A DNA stretch of 64,000 nucleotides from NCBI RefSeq assembly GCF_004117915.1, contig NZ_RSTD01000001.1:124001-188000 (forward strand), written 5' to 3'. Of the stretch, positions 50,418 to 59,680 are shown piece by piece. The notes under the pieces were generated by a model, which saw nothing but the letters and a program-made list of their open reading frames with translations, did no database searches and had not been told where the DNA came from. A program made the translations under genes and the position numbers. The stretch comes from Companilactobacillus metriopterae. GTDB lineage: Bacteria > Bacillota > Bacilli > Lactobacillales > Lactobacillaceae. Within the stretch, counting starts at the first letter, position 1. Each line of letters starts with the position of its first letter.

Positions 50418-51714
50418 GAGTATTCACCTCTGAATCTGTATAATCATTAATTTTATCGGCTAATTTAACAAATGGTATATAAATTAAAACAGAAATAATG
50501 AAAGTCAATATAGTAAATACCAAGGCTTGCCAACTACCGTTAGTTCCAATAAATGCATTTAAGAAACCTGGTGTTCCAACAGGTATCGGATAAACTGATG
50601 GTGGCATTAAGTGAATAACTAATCCCAATGCTGCAACTAACATACTGCAAATGGGAGCCAAGATCATAGGAACTATGAAGAGGGGGTTAAATAGCAATGG
50701 AAGTCCTACCATCATAGGAGCATCTATATTAAAAATACTTGGGACAATTGATACTTTAGAAATCTTGTTATAATTTTTATTTTTTGAAAATAGCATGATG
50801 GCTACAATTAAAGCTAAAACTGATCCTACGCCACCAAAAGAACCAAATGCATAATACAAAGTGTCGCCATTAAAAATATTAGGTGCACCCCATGCGCTGT
50901 GGTGAGAGAATGCATAATTTAAATTCTTTAGTACTGTAGAATCACCCATTCCAATTGGTTGAGTATAAAATCCACGCCAGCCAAGGAATGCAGCAATGAT
51001 TGAAAAGAAACTAAGAAGGAGTGTCTTAAATAATTCTGCTAATTGGGATTTATTATTGATACTGTTGGTTATGAGATTACTAAACAAATTGGTGGAATTT
51101 AGAGATATCTCTATGAAAAAACTTACTAAACTAACTAATACAATGACTAATGTGACTGACCAAAATGAGTTAAGATAACGATTCAAAAGATCTTTGGAGC
51201 TATCTGAGGTTAATTTCTTGGAAGTTTTAGAGAAAATCCATCCAACAGCCATACCAACTATCAATGCAAATAATAATCCTCTAAGACCCAAAATATCAGG
51301 ATTAAAGGATATAAGTCTATTATTTGGAAATGTGTACGAAAGTAACAGCAAACATACAAAACTAGTAGTACCCGCCATCTGACCATCACGATCAAAATGG
51401 CTAGCTGTGAAATTGGCAGATGAGAATGTAGCCATAAGCGAGATTATTCCGAGGGTTAACCCATAAATGAGATTTACTATACTATCGAAAGTTATAAGCC
51501 AATTGAAGTTATCTATTTGTGGGAAAAAAGTCATCAAAAGAGAACCTTTTTCTAAAAAAAGAATTTGCAAAAGCTTCAGGAAGCTTCCCAAAATAACAAA
51601 GGGTAATGTAGATAAAATTGACTTTCTAAATACTTTATAAATTAAAGTTTTTTGCAATTTGATCGTAATTGTAGCAATTGATTTCTCTAACTTGTTTGAA
51701 AATATAGCATCCAT
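50410..51714 (-). CDS. PTS sugar permease component EIIC (lactose/cellobiose superfamily)
   Basis: A 434-residue EIIC with about ten helices: FRKSILSTLPFVILGSFLKLL near residue 28, AWGAPNIFNGDTLYYAFGSFGGVGSVLAL near residue 275, and the substrate-site block SIFNIDAPMMVGLPLLFNP near residue 326, all typical of the lactose/cellobiose branch. EIIA and EIIB genes are not found next to it, so it would depend on partners encoded elsewhere. The lower-strand ATG follows GGGAGGA. It overlaps the hydrolase gene. Confidence 0.87.
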   Translation of the reverse strand: MDAIFSNKLEKSIATITIKLQKTLIYKVFRKSILSTLPFVILGSFLKLLQILFLEKGSLLMTFFPQIDNFNWLITFDSIVNLIYGLTLGIISLMATFSSANFTASHFDRDGQMAGTTSFVCLLLLSYTFPNNRLISFNPDILGLRGLLFALIVGMAVGWIFSKTSKKLTSDSSKDLLNRYLNSFWSVTLVIVLVSLVSFFIEISLNSTNLFSNLITNSINNKSQLAELFKTLLLSFFSIIAAFLGWRGFYTQPIGMGDSTVLKNLNYAFSHHSAWGAPNIFNGDTLYYAFGSFGGVGSVLALIVAIMLFSKNKNYNKISKVSIVPSIFNIDAPMMVGLPLLFNPLFIVPMILAPICSMLVAALGLVIHLMPPSVYPIPVGTPGFLNAFIGTNGSWQALVFTILTFIISVLIYIPFVKLADKINDYTDSEVNTLE

Positions 51715-51780
51715 AAGGTTATCCTCCCAGTAATCAGTCTAACCTGATTATAATCCTAAAATCTAAAAAGGCACTAAGAA

Positions 51781-51840
51781 TCACACTTTTTTGCCTTATT
51801 ATATTTATGAATGTTGTAAATCGATTAACCCAGTGTTTAA
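51781..51840 (-). pseudogene. remnant of an APC-permease 3' end
   Basis: On the lower strand this stretch reads LG-stop-SIYNIHKYNKAKK, closely matching the last residues GLPVYYIHKYNKKS of the permease encoded at 53028-54359. At the DNA level about 25 bases around CATTCATAAATATAATAA are nearly identical. It looks like the end of a lost paralogue of that permease. Confidence 0.5.
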
Positions 51841-51889
51841 TTATATTTATGAGCTTGTATTAATCTTAAAATTCAGAGGGGATATCATC

Positions 51890-53002
51890 ATGAAAATAAT
51901 GACCGCAATTGATTCAATGAAAGGCTCGATGACTAGTATTGAATCAAATCAAATTATTAAAGATGTATTTGAAAATAATCAAACATCTGTTGCCAATTTT
52001 GCTATTGCTGATGGTGGTGAAGGGACAGTTGAAGCATTTGCTCAAAATCTTCATGGTGAAATCGTTTCTGTTGATTGTCATGATTTAAAGGGTGATAAAA
52101 TTTCTGCAAGTTACTCGTGGATACCCGATCAAAAATTAGCTGTGATTGAATCTTCTGCTACATCAGGTATACAGTTTTTAGATAATACTGAGCAAACTCA
52201 TCCTAGAATGACCAACAGTTATGGATTAGGAGAGCAGATATTAACCGCTGTTAATCATGGTGCTGATAAGATTATTATTGGTTTGGGTGGTACAGGGACT
52301 GTTGATGCTGGTCTAGGTATGATGTCTGCGTTAGGTGTTAAATTTTATGATGATAATTATTCTGAACTAGATCCTATTCCCAAAAACTTATGTTCTATTT
52401 CAAATGTAGATTCATCTGGTATTGATAATAATTTGAAAAACGTTGAATTTATTTTAGCTGCAGATGTTAAGAGTCCTATTACAGGGCCTACTGGTGCTGT
52501 CTATATGTTTGGTAAACAAAAAGGAATAACAGATTTAGAACTTTCAGAATATGAAAAAGATATGGAAAAATTTAGCAAATTATTATTAAACACTGAGGAA
52601 TCACAACCAGGTGATGGCGCTGCTGGTGGGTTAGGTATGGCACTGAGAGTTATGCTAAATGCTGATATTGAACCAGGTTTAAATTTACTCGCAAAATACA
52701 CACATCTAGAAGAAAAGATTGCACAAAGTGATTTGATAATAACTGGCGAAGGTAAAATGGATAATCAAAGTCTTCAGGGTAAAGTTCCGGTATCTATCGC
52801 TGCTTACGCCAAAAAACATGGGGTTCCTGTAATTGCTTTTGTGGGTTCATTTCAAGGGGACCGCGAACAATTTAGACAGACTGGAATTAATGCAATAGTC
52901 CCAATCGTTAAAGATATATCGACATTAGAGGAAGCAATTAAAAATGCAAAAAGTAACCTTAGAAATGCTGCTCAGATGACATTTGATTTGCTGAATATTT
53001 AA
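51890..53002 (+). CDS. glycerate kinase
   Basis: A 370-residue GckA/GarK-family kinase (glycerate 2-kinase type). MTAIDSMKGSMTSIESNQII at the start, FAIADGGEGTVEAFAQN near residue 40, IIGLGGTGTVDAGLGMMSALG near residue 124, GDGAAGGLGMALR and DLIITGEGKMDNQSLQGKVP are family blocks. It phosphorylates glycerate for entry into glycolysis. The ATG at 51890 follows CAGAGGGG; the longer frame from 51791 has no ribosome site and runs through the permease remnant. Confidence 0.92.
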   Translation: MKIMTAIDSMKGSMTSIESNQIIKDVFENNQTSVANFAIADGGEGTVEAFAQNLHGEIVSVDCHDLKGDKISASYSWIPDQKLAVIESSATSGIQFLDNTEQTHPRMTNSYGLGEQILTAVNHGADKIIIGLGGTGTVDAGLGMMSALGVKFYDDNYSELDPIPKNLCSISNVDSSGIDNNLKNVEFILAADVKSPITGPTGAVYMFGKQKGITDLELSEYEKDMEKFSKLLLNTEESQPGDGAAGGLGMALRVMLNADIEPGLNLLAKYTHLEEKIAQSDLIITGEGKMDNQSLQGKVPVSIAAYAKKHGVPVIAFVGSFQGDREQFRQTGINAIVPIVKDISTLEEAIKNAKSNLRNAAQMTFDLLNI

Positions 53003-53040
53003 AATAAAAAAAGCTGACAATATATTGTCAGCTTTTTTTA
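53002..53040. terminator. bidirectional terminator
   Basis: AAAAAAAGCTGACAAT pairs with ATTGTCAGCTTTTTTT. The stop codon of the lower-strand permease lies inside it. Confidence 0.88.
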
Positions 53041-54359
53041 TTATATTTATGAATGTAGTAAACAGGTAACCCTAACAATGTAATTCCTATTCCTGTAAGA
53101 CAAAGTACAGGTTGTCTGAATAAGGTAGAAATAAGAATAAATGCTCCACCTAAAATGGCAATAATAGGGGGAATGGGGTAGAAGTTTATCTTGTAAGGTC
53201 TTTCTAAATCAGGCTCTCTTTTTCTCAAGATAAATACCCCAAAGAATAACATCATTGAGAATATCCACATAACAAATACCAACATATCAGTTAGAAAATC
53301 AAATGATCCCATCAATATCATCAATACTGCAATGATTGTTTGAACAATACCTGCATTAACAGGAATCATAGTTTTCTTTGTAAGTTTTGAAAAGAACTTA
53401 GAAAAAATTAATTGGTCATCACTTCCTAATACGAAAGGTACACGAATACCAGTCATAGAGTAGCCATTAATAGAACCAAAAACAGATATTAAAATTCCAA
53501 TAGTAACAATTTTTCCCCCGATGTTACCAAAAATTCTCACAGCAGCATCAGAAGCTGCGTTTTCATTTCCAGGAATCAAATTGAATGGCAAAAATTTTAC
53601 GAATACAAAGTTAATAAAAACGTACACTAAGGTAATTAGGAATATACCGACAATAATAGATTTAGATAAATCTTTTTCAGGTTTTTTCATTTCACCAGCC
53701 ATGTTACCAACGTTCATCCAACCATCAAAGGCAAACATTGTAGCTAATAATCCACCACCAAGGGATGACCAGAAATTAGAGTGTGATCCTGATGTAATAG
53801 GGAATAAAGAAAATTCATTTGTAGATTTAGTGAATAGTCCTACTACAATAATTAAAATAATAGGAATCAGTTTTGCAATGAGAGCAATTGATTGAATCGA
53901 TCCGCTGACTCTAGCACCTAGTAAGGTAGTTGCAAATAAAAATACAGCAATAGCGATAGCTATTGGAACAGTCCATCGGCCATCAGTTATACCCAGTAAG
54001 TTAAGGGTTTGAGTAGCGAAGATGATTGAGAGTGCACTAATCCCTGCAGGGTAATAAATTACCGATTGTGCCCAACCTAGTAAAAATGCTGGAACTTTTC
54101 CATAAATATGTTCGATGTATTTAAAAATACCACCAGCAATTGGCAATGCTGTAGCAAGTTCAGCAACGGTTAATCCTGCGTTAATAGTGATGAAACCTGC
54201 CAATATCCAGACAAAAACAGTTAAACTAGCTGAAGCAGTTGCTTCTGTGACACTAGATATTTTGAAAAAGACACCTCCACCGATAACCAACCCCATTACG
54301 GTAGATAATGCATGAAAGAAACCAAGTTCTTTCTTTAGAAATTTTTGATTATTCTCCAT
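53028..54359 (-). CDS. APC-superfamily amino-acid permease (SteT/LAT-like)
   Basis: A 443-residue permease with twelve helices. The first helix shows LSTVMGLVIGGGVFFKIS near residue 18, a LAT-type GxGxF motif, and residues about 60-85 LTVAELATALPIAGGIFKYI; FAFDGWMNVGNMAGEMKKPEKDLSKSI near residue 205 is typical of the SteT/LAT branch, which often exchanges serine, threonine or aromatic amino acids. Substrate not predicted. AGGGGAGC-like site (TGGGAGC) before the ATG on the lower strand. Confidence 0.88.
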   Translation of the reverse strand: MENNQKFLKKELGFFHALSTVMGLVIGGGVFFKISSVTEATASASLTVFVWILAGFITINAGLTVAELATALPIAGGIFKYIEHIYGKVPAFLLGWAQSVIYYPAGISALSIIFATQTLNLLGITDGRWTVPIAIAIAVFLFATTLLGARVSGSIQSIALIAKLIPIILIIVVGLFTKSTNEFSLFPITSGSHSNFWSSLGGGLLATMFAFDGWMNVGNMAGEMKKPEKDLSKSIIVGIFLITLVYVFINFVFVKFLPFNLIPGNENAASDAAVRIFGNIGGKIVTIGILISVFGSINGYSMTGIRVPFVLGSDDQLIFSKFFSKLTKKTMIPVNAGIVQTIIAVLMILMGSFDFLTDMLVFVMWIFSMMLFFGVFILRKREPDLERPYKINFYPIPPIIAILGGAFILISTLFRQPVLCLTGIGITLLGLPVYYIHKYNKKS

Positions 54360-54474
54360 ATAATTGCTCCCAAAATTTTAATATATTTAATTATATGATA
54401 TAAAGTGCTAATGCTGTATTGTTTTTTGTGGTAATTAATCATTTAAATAAGTAAAATATTAATGAGGTGATATT

Positions 54475-55473
54475 ATGTTAAACTTAGGAATCATTGGAAC
54501 CAACTGGATTACAAAGCAATTCATTGAAGCTTCAGATGAAACAAATAGCTTCAAGTTAACTCATATATATTCTAGAACTGAAGAAAAAGCAAAAGATTTT
54601 GCAGCTTCAGTTAACACATCTGACGCCAAAATTAGTACTGATTTGGAAGAATTCTTTAGTAGTGATGATTTTGATGTTGTCTATATAGCATCACCAAATT
54701 CATTGCACTATTCACAATCAAAACTAGCAATGGAACATGGTAAACATGTAATTGTAGAAAAACCTTCGACTGCCAATATTCGTGAATTTACTATTCTTGA
54801 AGAAACAGCTAAATCAAATAATGTTTATTTCTTAGAGGCAGCTAGACATATACATGAACCAATTTTTAAGAGTGCTGAAAAATATGTGAATGAGAACCGC
54901 TCTGAATTAACTGGTGGAACATTCTCATATATGAAGTACTCTAGTAAGTATGATGATTTCTTGGCAAAGAAAATTCCTAACGTATTTACTACTAAGTTCT
55001 CAGGTGGAGCACTGTATGATTTAGGCGTTTATGCAGTTTATGATGCCGTTGTATTGCTTGGCCGACCAGATAAAATCAATTACGATGCGGAAATCTTAGA
55101 AGGTGGAATCGACGGTAGCGGAGTGCTTACACTTAGCTATCCTGATTTTGATGCTAACTTAATCGTTGGTAAGACAAAGAATTCTCATATACCATCAGAA
55201 GTTTATTTTGGTAAAAAGACATTATTGTTAATGGATAATGGTGGAGATATCACCAATGTTACATTGGTAAATGGCAACAGTGAAGATCTAATTAGTAATG
55301 AAAAGAGTTCTAACCCTATGGATGCAGAAGCAGTTGAATTTGCCAGAATTATTGAAGAAAAAGATCAAGCTGCATTTGAAAAATTACTAGGTTATGCTCG
55401 TACAGTTAATAAATTACTAGAACAAGCCAGAATTACTGCAGGAATTATATTTGAATCAGATAAGGAATATTAA
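54475..55473 (+). CDS. Gfo/Idh/MocA-family oxidoreductase
   Basis: A 332-residue NAD(P)-dependent oxidoreductase. The Rossmann half begins LGIIGTNWITKQFIEA and has DVVYIASPNSLHYSQ and the EKP motif VIVEKPSTANI near residue 96; the C-terminal half has SGGALYDLGVYAVYDAVVLLG. Such enzymes act on sugars, inositols or similar polyols; the substrate is open. GAGGTGA precedes the ATG. It is two bases from the helicase gene, though no functional link is evident. Confidence 0.88.
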   Translation: MLNLGIIGTNWITKQFIEASDETNSFKLTHIYSRTEEKAKDFAASVNTSDAKISTDLEEFFSSDDFDVVYIASPNSLHYSQSKLAMEHGKHVIVEKPSTANIREFTILEETAKSNNVYFLEAARHIHEPIFKSAEKYVNENRSELTGGTFSYMKYSSKYDDFLAKKIPNVFTTKFSGGALYDLGVYAVYDAVVLLGRPDKINYDAEILEGGIDGSGVLTLSYPDFDANLIVGKTKNSHIPSEVYFGKKTLLLMDNGGDITNVTLVNGNSEDLISNEKSSNPMDAEAVEFARIIEEKDQAAFEKLLGYARTVNKLLEQARITAGIIFESDKEY

Positions 55474-55475
55474 AA

Positions 55476-56705
55476 TTGGAAATACCTACAAAATTCCAAA
55501 ATTATTTCAAACAGAATAATTTTGAAAAAATGACAACTATTCAAGAGACGGTTTTCGAACCCTTTATTAATGGTGAAGATTTTGTTGCTATGGCACCCAC
55601 GGGTTCAGGGAAAACTCTGGCTTTTGCTATGCCAATACTTCAAAATATTACACCGAATGATGGACTTCAAGTTGTTATTTTGGAACCATCACAGGAACTC
55701 GCAGTACAAGTCCGAAATGTTATTGCTCCTTTAGCTAAAGAGTTTGGCTGCAAGGTACAATCAATTACAGGTGGAGCCAATCCTAAACGTCAACTGGACA
55801 AACTAAAAGAAAAGCCAGAGATTATTGTAGCTACTTTAGGTCGTTTAGATGCTCTAGTTAAAGCAAAAAAAATTAAGTTGGCTACAGTTCAGACTGTTGT
55901 TGTTGATGAAGCAGATGAAATGTTGAACAGTACTAAACTTCAGTCAGTACGTGAGTTACTTTCTGATATGCCTGAGGATATACAATTGACATTTTTCTCA
56001 GCCACTGCCAATGACATATTTAATGATATGAAGAAATGGTTTGGCGTTGATTTTAATGTAATCGATCAAAGAAGTGACGAAAGTTATACCACTGGGATTA
56101 AGCATTATTTTATTAACACAACTGATGATGGCATGAAGGATATGCTTATTCGTCAAATGGCACATAATAGAAAGTTCCTAGGTATGGTTTTCTTCAATAA
56201 TTCTCGATCTTTACACAAAGTGATAAGTAGTTTGGATCACAATAAAACCAATTTTGTAGCTTTAGATAGTAAGATGTCCTCACAGTCTAGAAAAGAAGCA
56301 CTACAATTATTTACAAGTAAAAAAGTAAATTTGATGTTAACTACAGATGTTGCCGCACGAGGTATGGACATCAGTAACGTAACTAATGTCGTTAACTATA
56401 TGGTTCCTAGAGATAAAAATGAGTATACTCATCGTGCAGGTAGAACTGGTCGTATGGGTAAAGAAGGTAGCGTTGTTACATTTGGTAACACTCATGATTA
56501 TCGTAATTTAAAGAGTTATACAGATTCTGAGATAGAAAAAGTATTCTTGAACGCTGATGGCTCGTTTAGTGATAAAGAAACATATAACAAAAAACGTAAG
56601 AAACGTTCTGAAAATTCTAAAGGTGATAAACCTAAGACAAAGAAGCGCTTGCGTGATCAGAAGAATAAAGGTAAACGTCGAAAACCATCGACAGAATCAA
56701 AGTGA
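55476..56705 (+). CDS. DEAD-box RNA helicase
   Basis: A 409-residue helicase. The Q motif region TTIQETVFEPFINGEDF, motif I MAPTGSGKTLAF near residue 40, Ib, motif II VVDEADEML, motif III FFSATAND, and the C-terminal lobe with TTDVAARGMDI and HRAGRTGRMGKEGSVV are present. The tail (residues about 370-409) is strongly basic, KKRKKRSENSKGDKPKTKKR, likely for RNA binding. It resembles the smaller CshB-like helicases used in ribosome assembly or RNA decay. TTG start. Confidence 0.92.
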   Translation: MEIPTKFQNYFKQNNFEKMTTIQETVFEPFINGEDFVAMAPTGSGKTLAFAMPILQNITPNDGLQVVILEPSQELAVQVRNVIAPLAKEFGCKVQSITGGANPKRQLDKLKEKPEIIVATLGRLDALVKAKKIKLATVQTVVVDEADEMLNSTKLQSVRELLSDMPEDIQLTFFSATANDIFNDMKKWFGVDFNVIDQRSDESYTTGIKHYFINTTDDGMKDMLIRQMAHNRKFLGMVFFNNSRSLHKVISSLDHNKTNFVALDSKMSSQSRKEALQLFTSKKVNLMLTTDVAARGMDISNVTNVVNYMVPRDKNEYTHRAGRTGRMGKEGSVVTFGNTHDYRNLKSYTDSEIEKVFLNADGSFSDKETYNKKRKKRSENSKGDKPKTKKRLRDQKNKGKRRKPSTESK

Positions 56706-56727
56706 TAAAGTATTCACTTTGTTACTT

Positions 56728-56801
56728 GGTCCCTTGGCTCAGTAGGATAGAGCAACTGCCTCCTAAGCAGTAGGTCCCCGGTTCGATTCCGGGAGGGATC
56801 A
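56728..56801 (+). tRNA. tRNA-Arg (CCT)
   Basis: A 74-base cloverleaf: acceptor GGTCCCT pairs with AGGGATC (one G-U pair at the second position), anticodon stem ACTGC/GCAGT, loop CTCCTAA gives CCT, reading AGG. The 3' part is also one end of the integrated element. The G-U wobble at the second pair would be explained if the 3' half came from the element. Confidence 0.93.
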
Positions 56802-56802
56802 T
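56785..56802 (+). repeat. attL-like core in the tRNA-Arg 3' end
   Basis: GATTCCGGGAGGGATCAT covers the end of the T arm, acceptor strand and discriminator of tRNA-Arg. It matches 16 of 18 bases of the sequence at 63326-63343 in the same orientation, the expected product of integrase-mediated insertion in a tRNA gene. Confidence 0.65.
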
Positions 56803-56820
56803 CTATACGTGTTTTATAGA

Positions 56821-57710
56821 GATTGTGTAAATAATTGATTTCACCAATAAATGCTGACATTACAGCGTTTATGTCTGATGTGTAATTTGTAAACGGTTGG
56901 TAAAAAAGTAGAAATTTTGCACATCTTTTGCACACTTCTGACCACAAAAAAACAACCTTTCTATCCGAATAGTGAGGTCGTTTTTTTGCTTCAATATCTT
57001 TTCTATCTTGAAGTAAATGAACATATACTTTACTGGTTATAGAAGTGTCGGCATGGCCTAATCGTTTGGCAATATATTCAATACTGATACCGTTAGCGAT
57101 CAGTATAGAGGCATGAGTATGTCTTAATCCATGAAACGTTATTAGGTTAGTTATTTTTAGATTGTTTTTTAATATGGACTTTAAAGCCTTATTAACGGAA
57201 CGGCATTATCAGTAGGAATTTTGTGTCGATTGTTTGGAAATACTAAATTATGTTTGTTTATGTATCCCTGATTTAAGAAAAGTTTGAATTGCATTAACTT
57301 GAGTCTTTTGAGCATATCTAATGTTTTTATGTCGACGTCAATAATACGGTTCGATGACTCTGTTTTCTTTTTTTTGAAACCGGAACGTGTTTGATAATCG
57401 TATTGTTTATTAATTTTCAATGTGTGATTCTTAAAATCAATGTCATTCCACGTAAGGCCAACTACTTCACCATATCTCATACCGGTCGTAATTGCTAAAG
57501 CTATCTCAAATTTATTGACATAAAATAGATTTGCTGTTTCCATGCAGTAAGATCTAAGCTTTTCTGCTTCTTTTTGTTCCAAGTATTTAATCTTAATTTC
57601 TCTTGATTTGCCGGTTATTTCAACATTGCGAGTGAAGTCCTTATAAATTATTTATTCTTCAAGTGCATCTCTTATTGACGATCTTATATAACTATTTTAA
57701 AAGAGAGAAT
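56821..57710 (-). pseudogene. phage-type tyrosine integrase, degenerate and 5'-truncated
   Basis: Read from right to left, fragments of one integrase appear in shifting frames: SYIRSSIRDALEE, a stop, IIYKDFTRNVEITGKSRE, a shift, YLEQKEAEKLRSYC to TGMRYGEVVGLTWNDIDF (catalytic arginine), a shift near 57190, then LITFHGLRHTHASILIANG and LGHADTSITSKVYVHLLQDR with the HxxR, histidine and tyrosine catalytic residues. So at least three lesions are visible, and the N-terminal third is lost at the IS fragment. The last frame has no stop before attL and runs through the tRNA on the opposite strand. Confidence 0.85.
56917..56937. repeat. GCACA-repeat, left copy
   Basis: Two GCACA boxes 11 bases apart (56919 and 56930). 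A 17/21 match with the same 11-base spacing occurs at 63272-63292 near the other end of the element. Such paired sites beside att cores could be integrase arm sites; here the left copy lies within the integrase tail. Confidence 0.4.
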
Positions 57711-57926
57711 TGAAGTGAACCCCAAAAGTGGGAGTGAATTTTATTAAATATGTCTGATCACAATTGTGTGATTAGGCATATTTTTTCGCATTTCAATTGG
57801 AGTTAGCCAGTTGTTAGACTGTCTAATTTGCTTGTAATTGTAATAATTTACCCAGCTGGATATTGCTCGTTCCAGTTTCCTTTGTGTTTCGTATTTATGA
57901 TTTAAAACTGTACCGATCTTCAACTG
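57711..57926 (-). mobile_element. IS3-family fragment (transposase 3' end and terminal repeat)
   Basis: The lower strand is nearly identical to the last 217 bases of the IS at 61746-63205: the same transposase end (QLKIGTVLNHKYETQRKLER to MPNHTIVIRHI) and the same terminal TGAAGTGAACCCC, with one A fewer in the following A-run. The homology breaks at 57926, where the amidase pseudogene begins, so the rest of this copy is deleted. Confidence 0.88.
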
Positions 57927-58961
57927 CTTGTTGCAGTAAGTCTTTTTATTTATCCAAATGAAGCTAAAGCAGATAACTTCAATATTAATTATGATTATCA
58001 GTTGGGCACCTATGAAGGTGACAGCAGAACTGCCTATTCGTGGTATATAGTTCTTCACGAATCTGGAAACCAAAACGATATTTATGATCCAAATGCTGTA
58101 TTGCATGAAGTTCAATATATGAAGAACAACTATAATAACGCATATTCAACATTTTTTGTTGGAGGTGAGGGCCAGGTCTATCAAATAGGTGAGCCAGGGT
58201 ACGTTGCTTGGGCAGCGTTGAGTGGTAATCCATATTCCCCCGTTCAAATTGAACTAGCCAGAACTGCAGATAAAGCGACATTTAATAATGATTATAGAAC
58301 CTATATAAACTTGGCATAGGTTCTATGCAAACCAATATGTTATTCCACTTAAGTTAGATGAAGGTTATGCTGGAACTAAAGGTATAAAAGATTACTAATA
58401 ACTATTGTGGTTATCATCAAGACCCTTATGGTTATCTTTCAAGTTGGGGGATCACTCGTCAACAATTATCGCATGATTTGATGTATGGCTTAGACGAATC
58501 TCAACCAACAGTCCGCAGAGACGTTGTTACGTTCAAAAACGGACCAGCAACTGGAATTGCTGCATGGAATTCTAAAGGTAAAATCGTTCCTAGTTCCAAC
58601 TCAACGTTTAGAAATGAGACTTCATGGAAAACCACAAACATCAAACTGATTAACGGTTTACCAATGTACCAGGTCTCGACAGATGAATATATTCCTAAGA
58701 AGTACACTGACCAAGCAGGAATTATCACGATCAACGCTATTGCTGGTATTAAAGCTATCAACAGTAAGGGCGAAGAGTACAAAGGCAGTGAAAAGACGTT
58801 CACTGACCAATCAAAATGGCTCTCTGATGATAAAGAGCGTGCGCGTAATTAATGGTAGATTATGTTTCCAAGTATCTACTGACCAGTACATCGACGCCTT
58901 CTACACGATTGGCGGTGAAAATATTCAATATTATCTATTTAATAAAGTGATATTATTTTAA
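57927..58961 (+). pseudogene. secreted N-acetylmuramoyl-L-alanine amidase with two SLAP repeats, broken
   Basis: The frame emerges from the IS junction in the middle of a signal peptide (LLVAVSLFIYPNEAKA) with no start codon. An Amidase_2 domain follows: SWYIVLHESGNQN with the zinc histidine, YSTFFVGGEGQVYQIGEPGY and NPYSPVQIELART. A lesion at about 58315 ends that frame, continuing FYANQYVIPLKLDEGYAG, then another shift leads to NYCGYHQDPYGYLSSWGI. Two SLAP repeats follow (ending GLPMYQVSTDEYIPKKYT and RLCFQVSTDQYIDAFYT), with a last shift near 58840. It was a wall-attached peptidoglycan hydrolase or endolysin-like enzyme. Confidence 0.85.
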
Positions 58962-59026
58962 TGGTAAAACTTGATTAATCATGTTATCTTTTTAAATGGT
59001 AATAAAACTCATAATTCCAACAAAAA

Positions 59027-59061
59027 AGGACCTATACATTAATTTGTATGGGTCTTTTTTT
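59027..59061 (+). terminator. terminator after the amidase pseudogene
   Basis: AGGACCTATACA pairs with TGTATGGGTCT, followed by a run of T. Confidence 0.75.
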
Positions 59062-59182
59062 GTAAATTGAAATATATTAATTCCGTTTATCTGTTCTTGT
59101 AAAAATTAATTAATATTATTTGACTAAAAAATCTGGAACATGTTATTTCTCAAAATATAAAGTTGAAGGTAGATGTTTTATT

Positions 59183-59579
59183 ATGAAAAATAAATTTATT
59201 AATTTCTAGTCTATCGATATTTTTGCTTTTGGGAGATACTGCAAGTGTAACAAGTGTTGCGAAGGCGTCAAATGAAAATATTAATAATGAAACAGTGTCA
59301 TTCAATAACTCAATTGAACCATTGACTAATACAGATATAAGTACTGTGATTTTGGTTAACAATCCATTAGGAGCCAGACTTTATGATTCTGAAGGTAAAT
59401 TAGTAACTAATCGTCGATTAGGTTCTTGGACAAGCTGGTATACAGATAAAAAACGTGTGGCAAACAAAAATAGTAACGTAAGTAATTCAATTTGGAAGGG
59501 TGTATACTATAGAGTTTCCACAAACGAGTATGTTCGAGCTTACGATGTTGTTAATCCTTTATATAATCAACCTAGATAA
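59183..59579 (+). pseudogene. secreted SLAP-domain protein, frameshifted in the signal peptide
   Basis: The ATG at 59183 (after GAAGGTAGATG) gives MKNKFI and then a stop; one base over, the frame continues as LISSLSIFLLLGDTASVTS with cleavage likely at VAKAS. The mature part of about 100 residues has one SLAP repeat: VILVNNPLGARLYDSEGKLV, LGSWTSWYTDKKRV, and VYYRVSTNEYVRAYDV. The frameshift disrupts the signal peptide, so export is lost unless it is a sequence error. No catalytic domain. Confidence 0.7.
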
Positions 59580-59680
59580 AACAATTGTGGTATTGACGCA
59601 AAATTCATTAATTCAAGTTTGATTATTTTTATAATTTTTTTGTGGTAGTGCATTCAAATATTAATAAAAGGAGGGATTTT

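Noticed and set aside
56714-56947. 77-codon lower-strand frame ending antisense to tRNA-Arg
   Set aside because: It is the tail of the integrase pseudogene read through attL and the tRNA; its C-terminal part is just the complement of a tRNA and is not a separate gene.
57744-58115. 123-codon lower-strand frame
   Set aside because: It joins the IS transposase end to antisense of the amidase across the IS junction; a chimera, not a gene.
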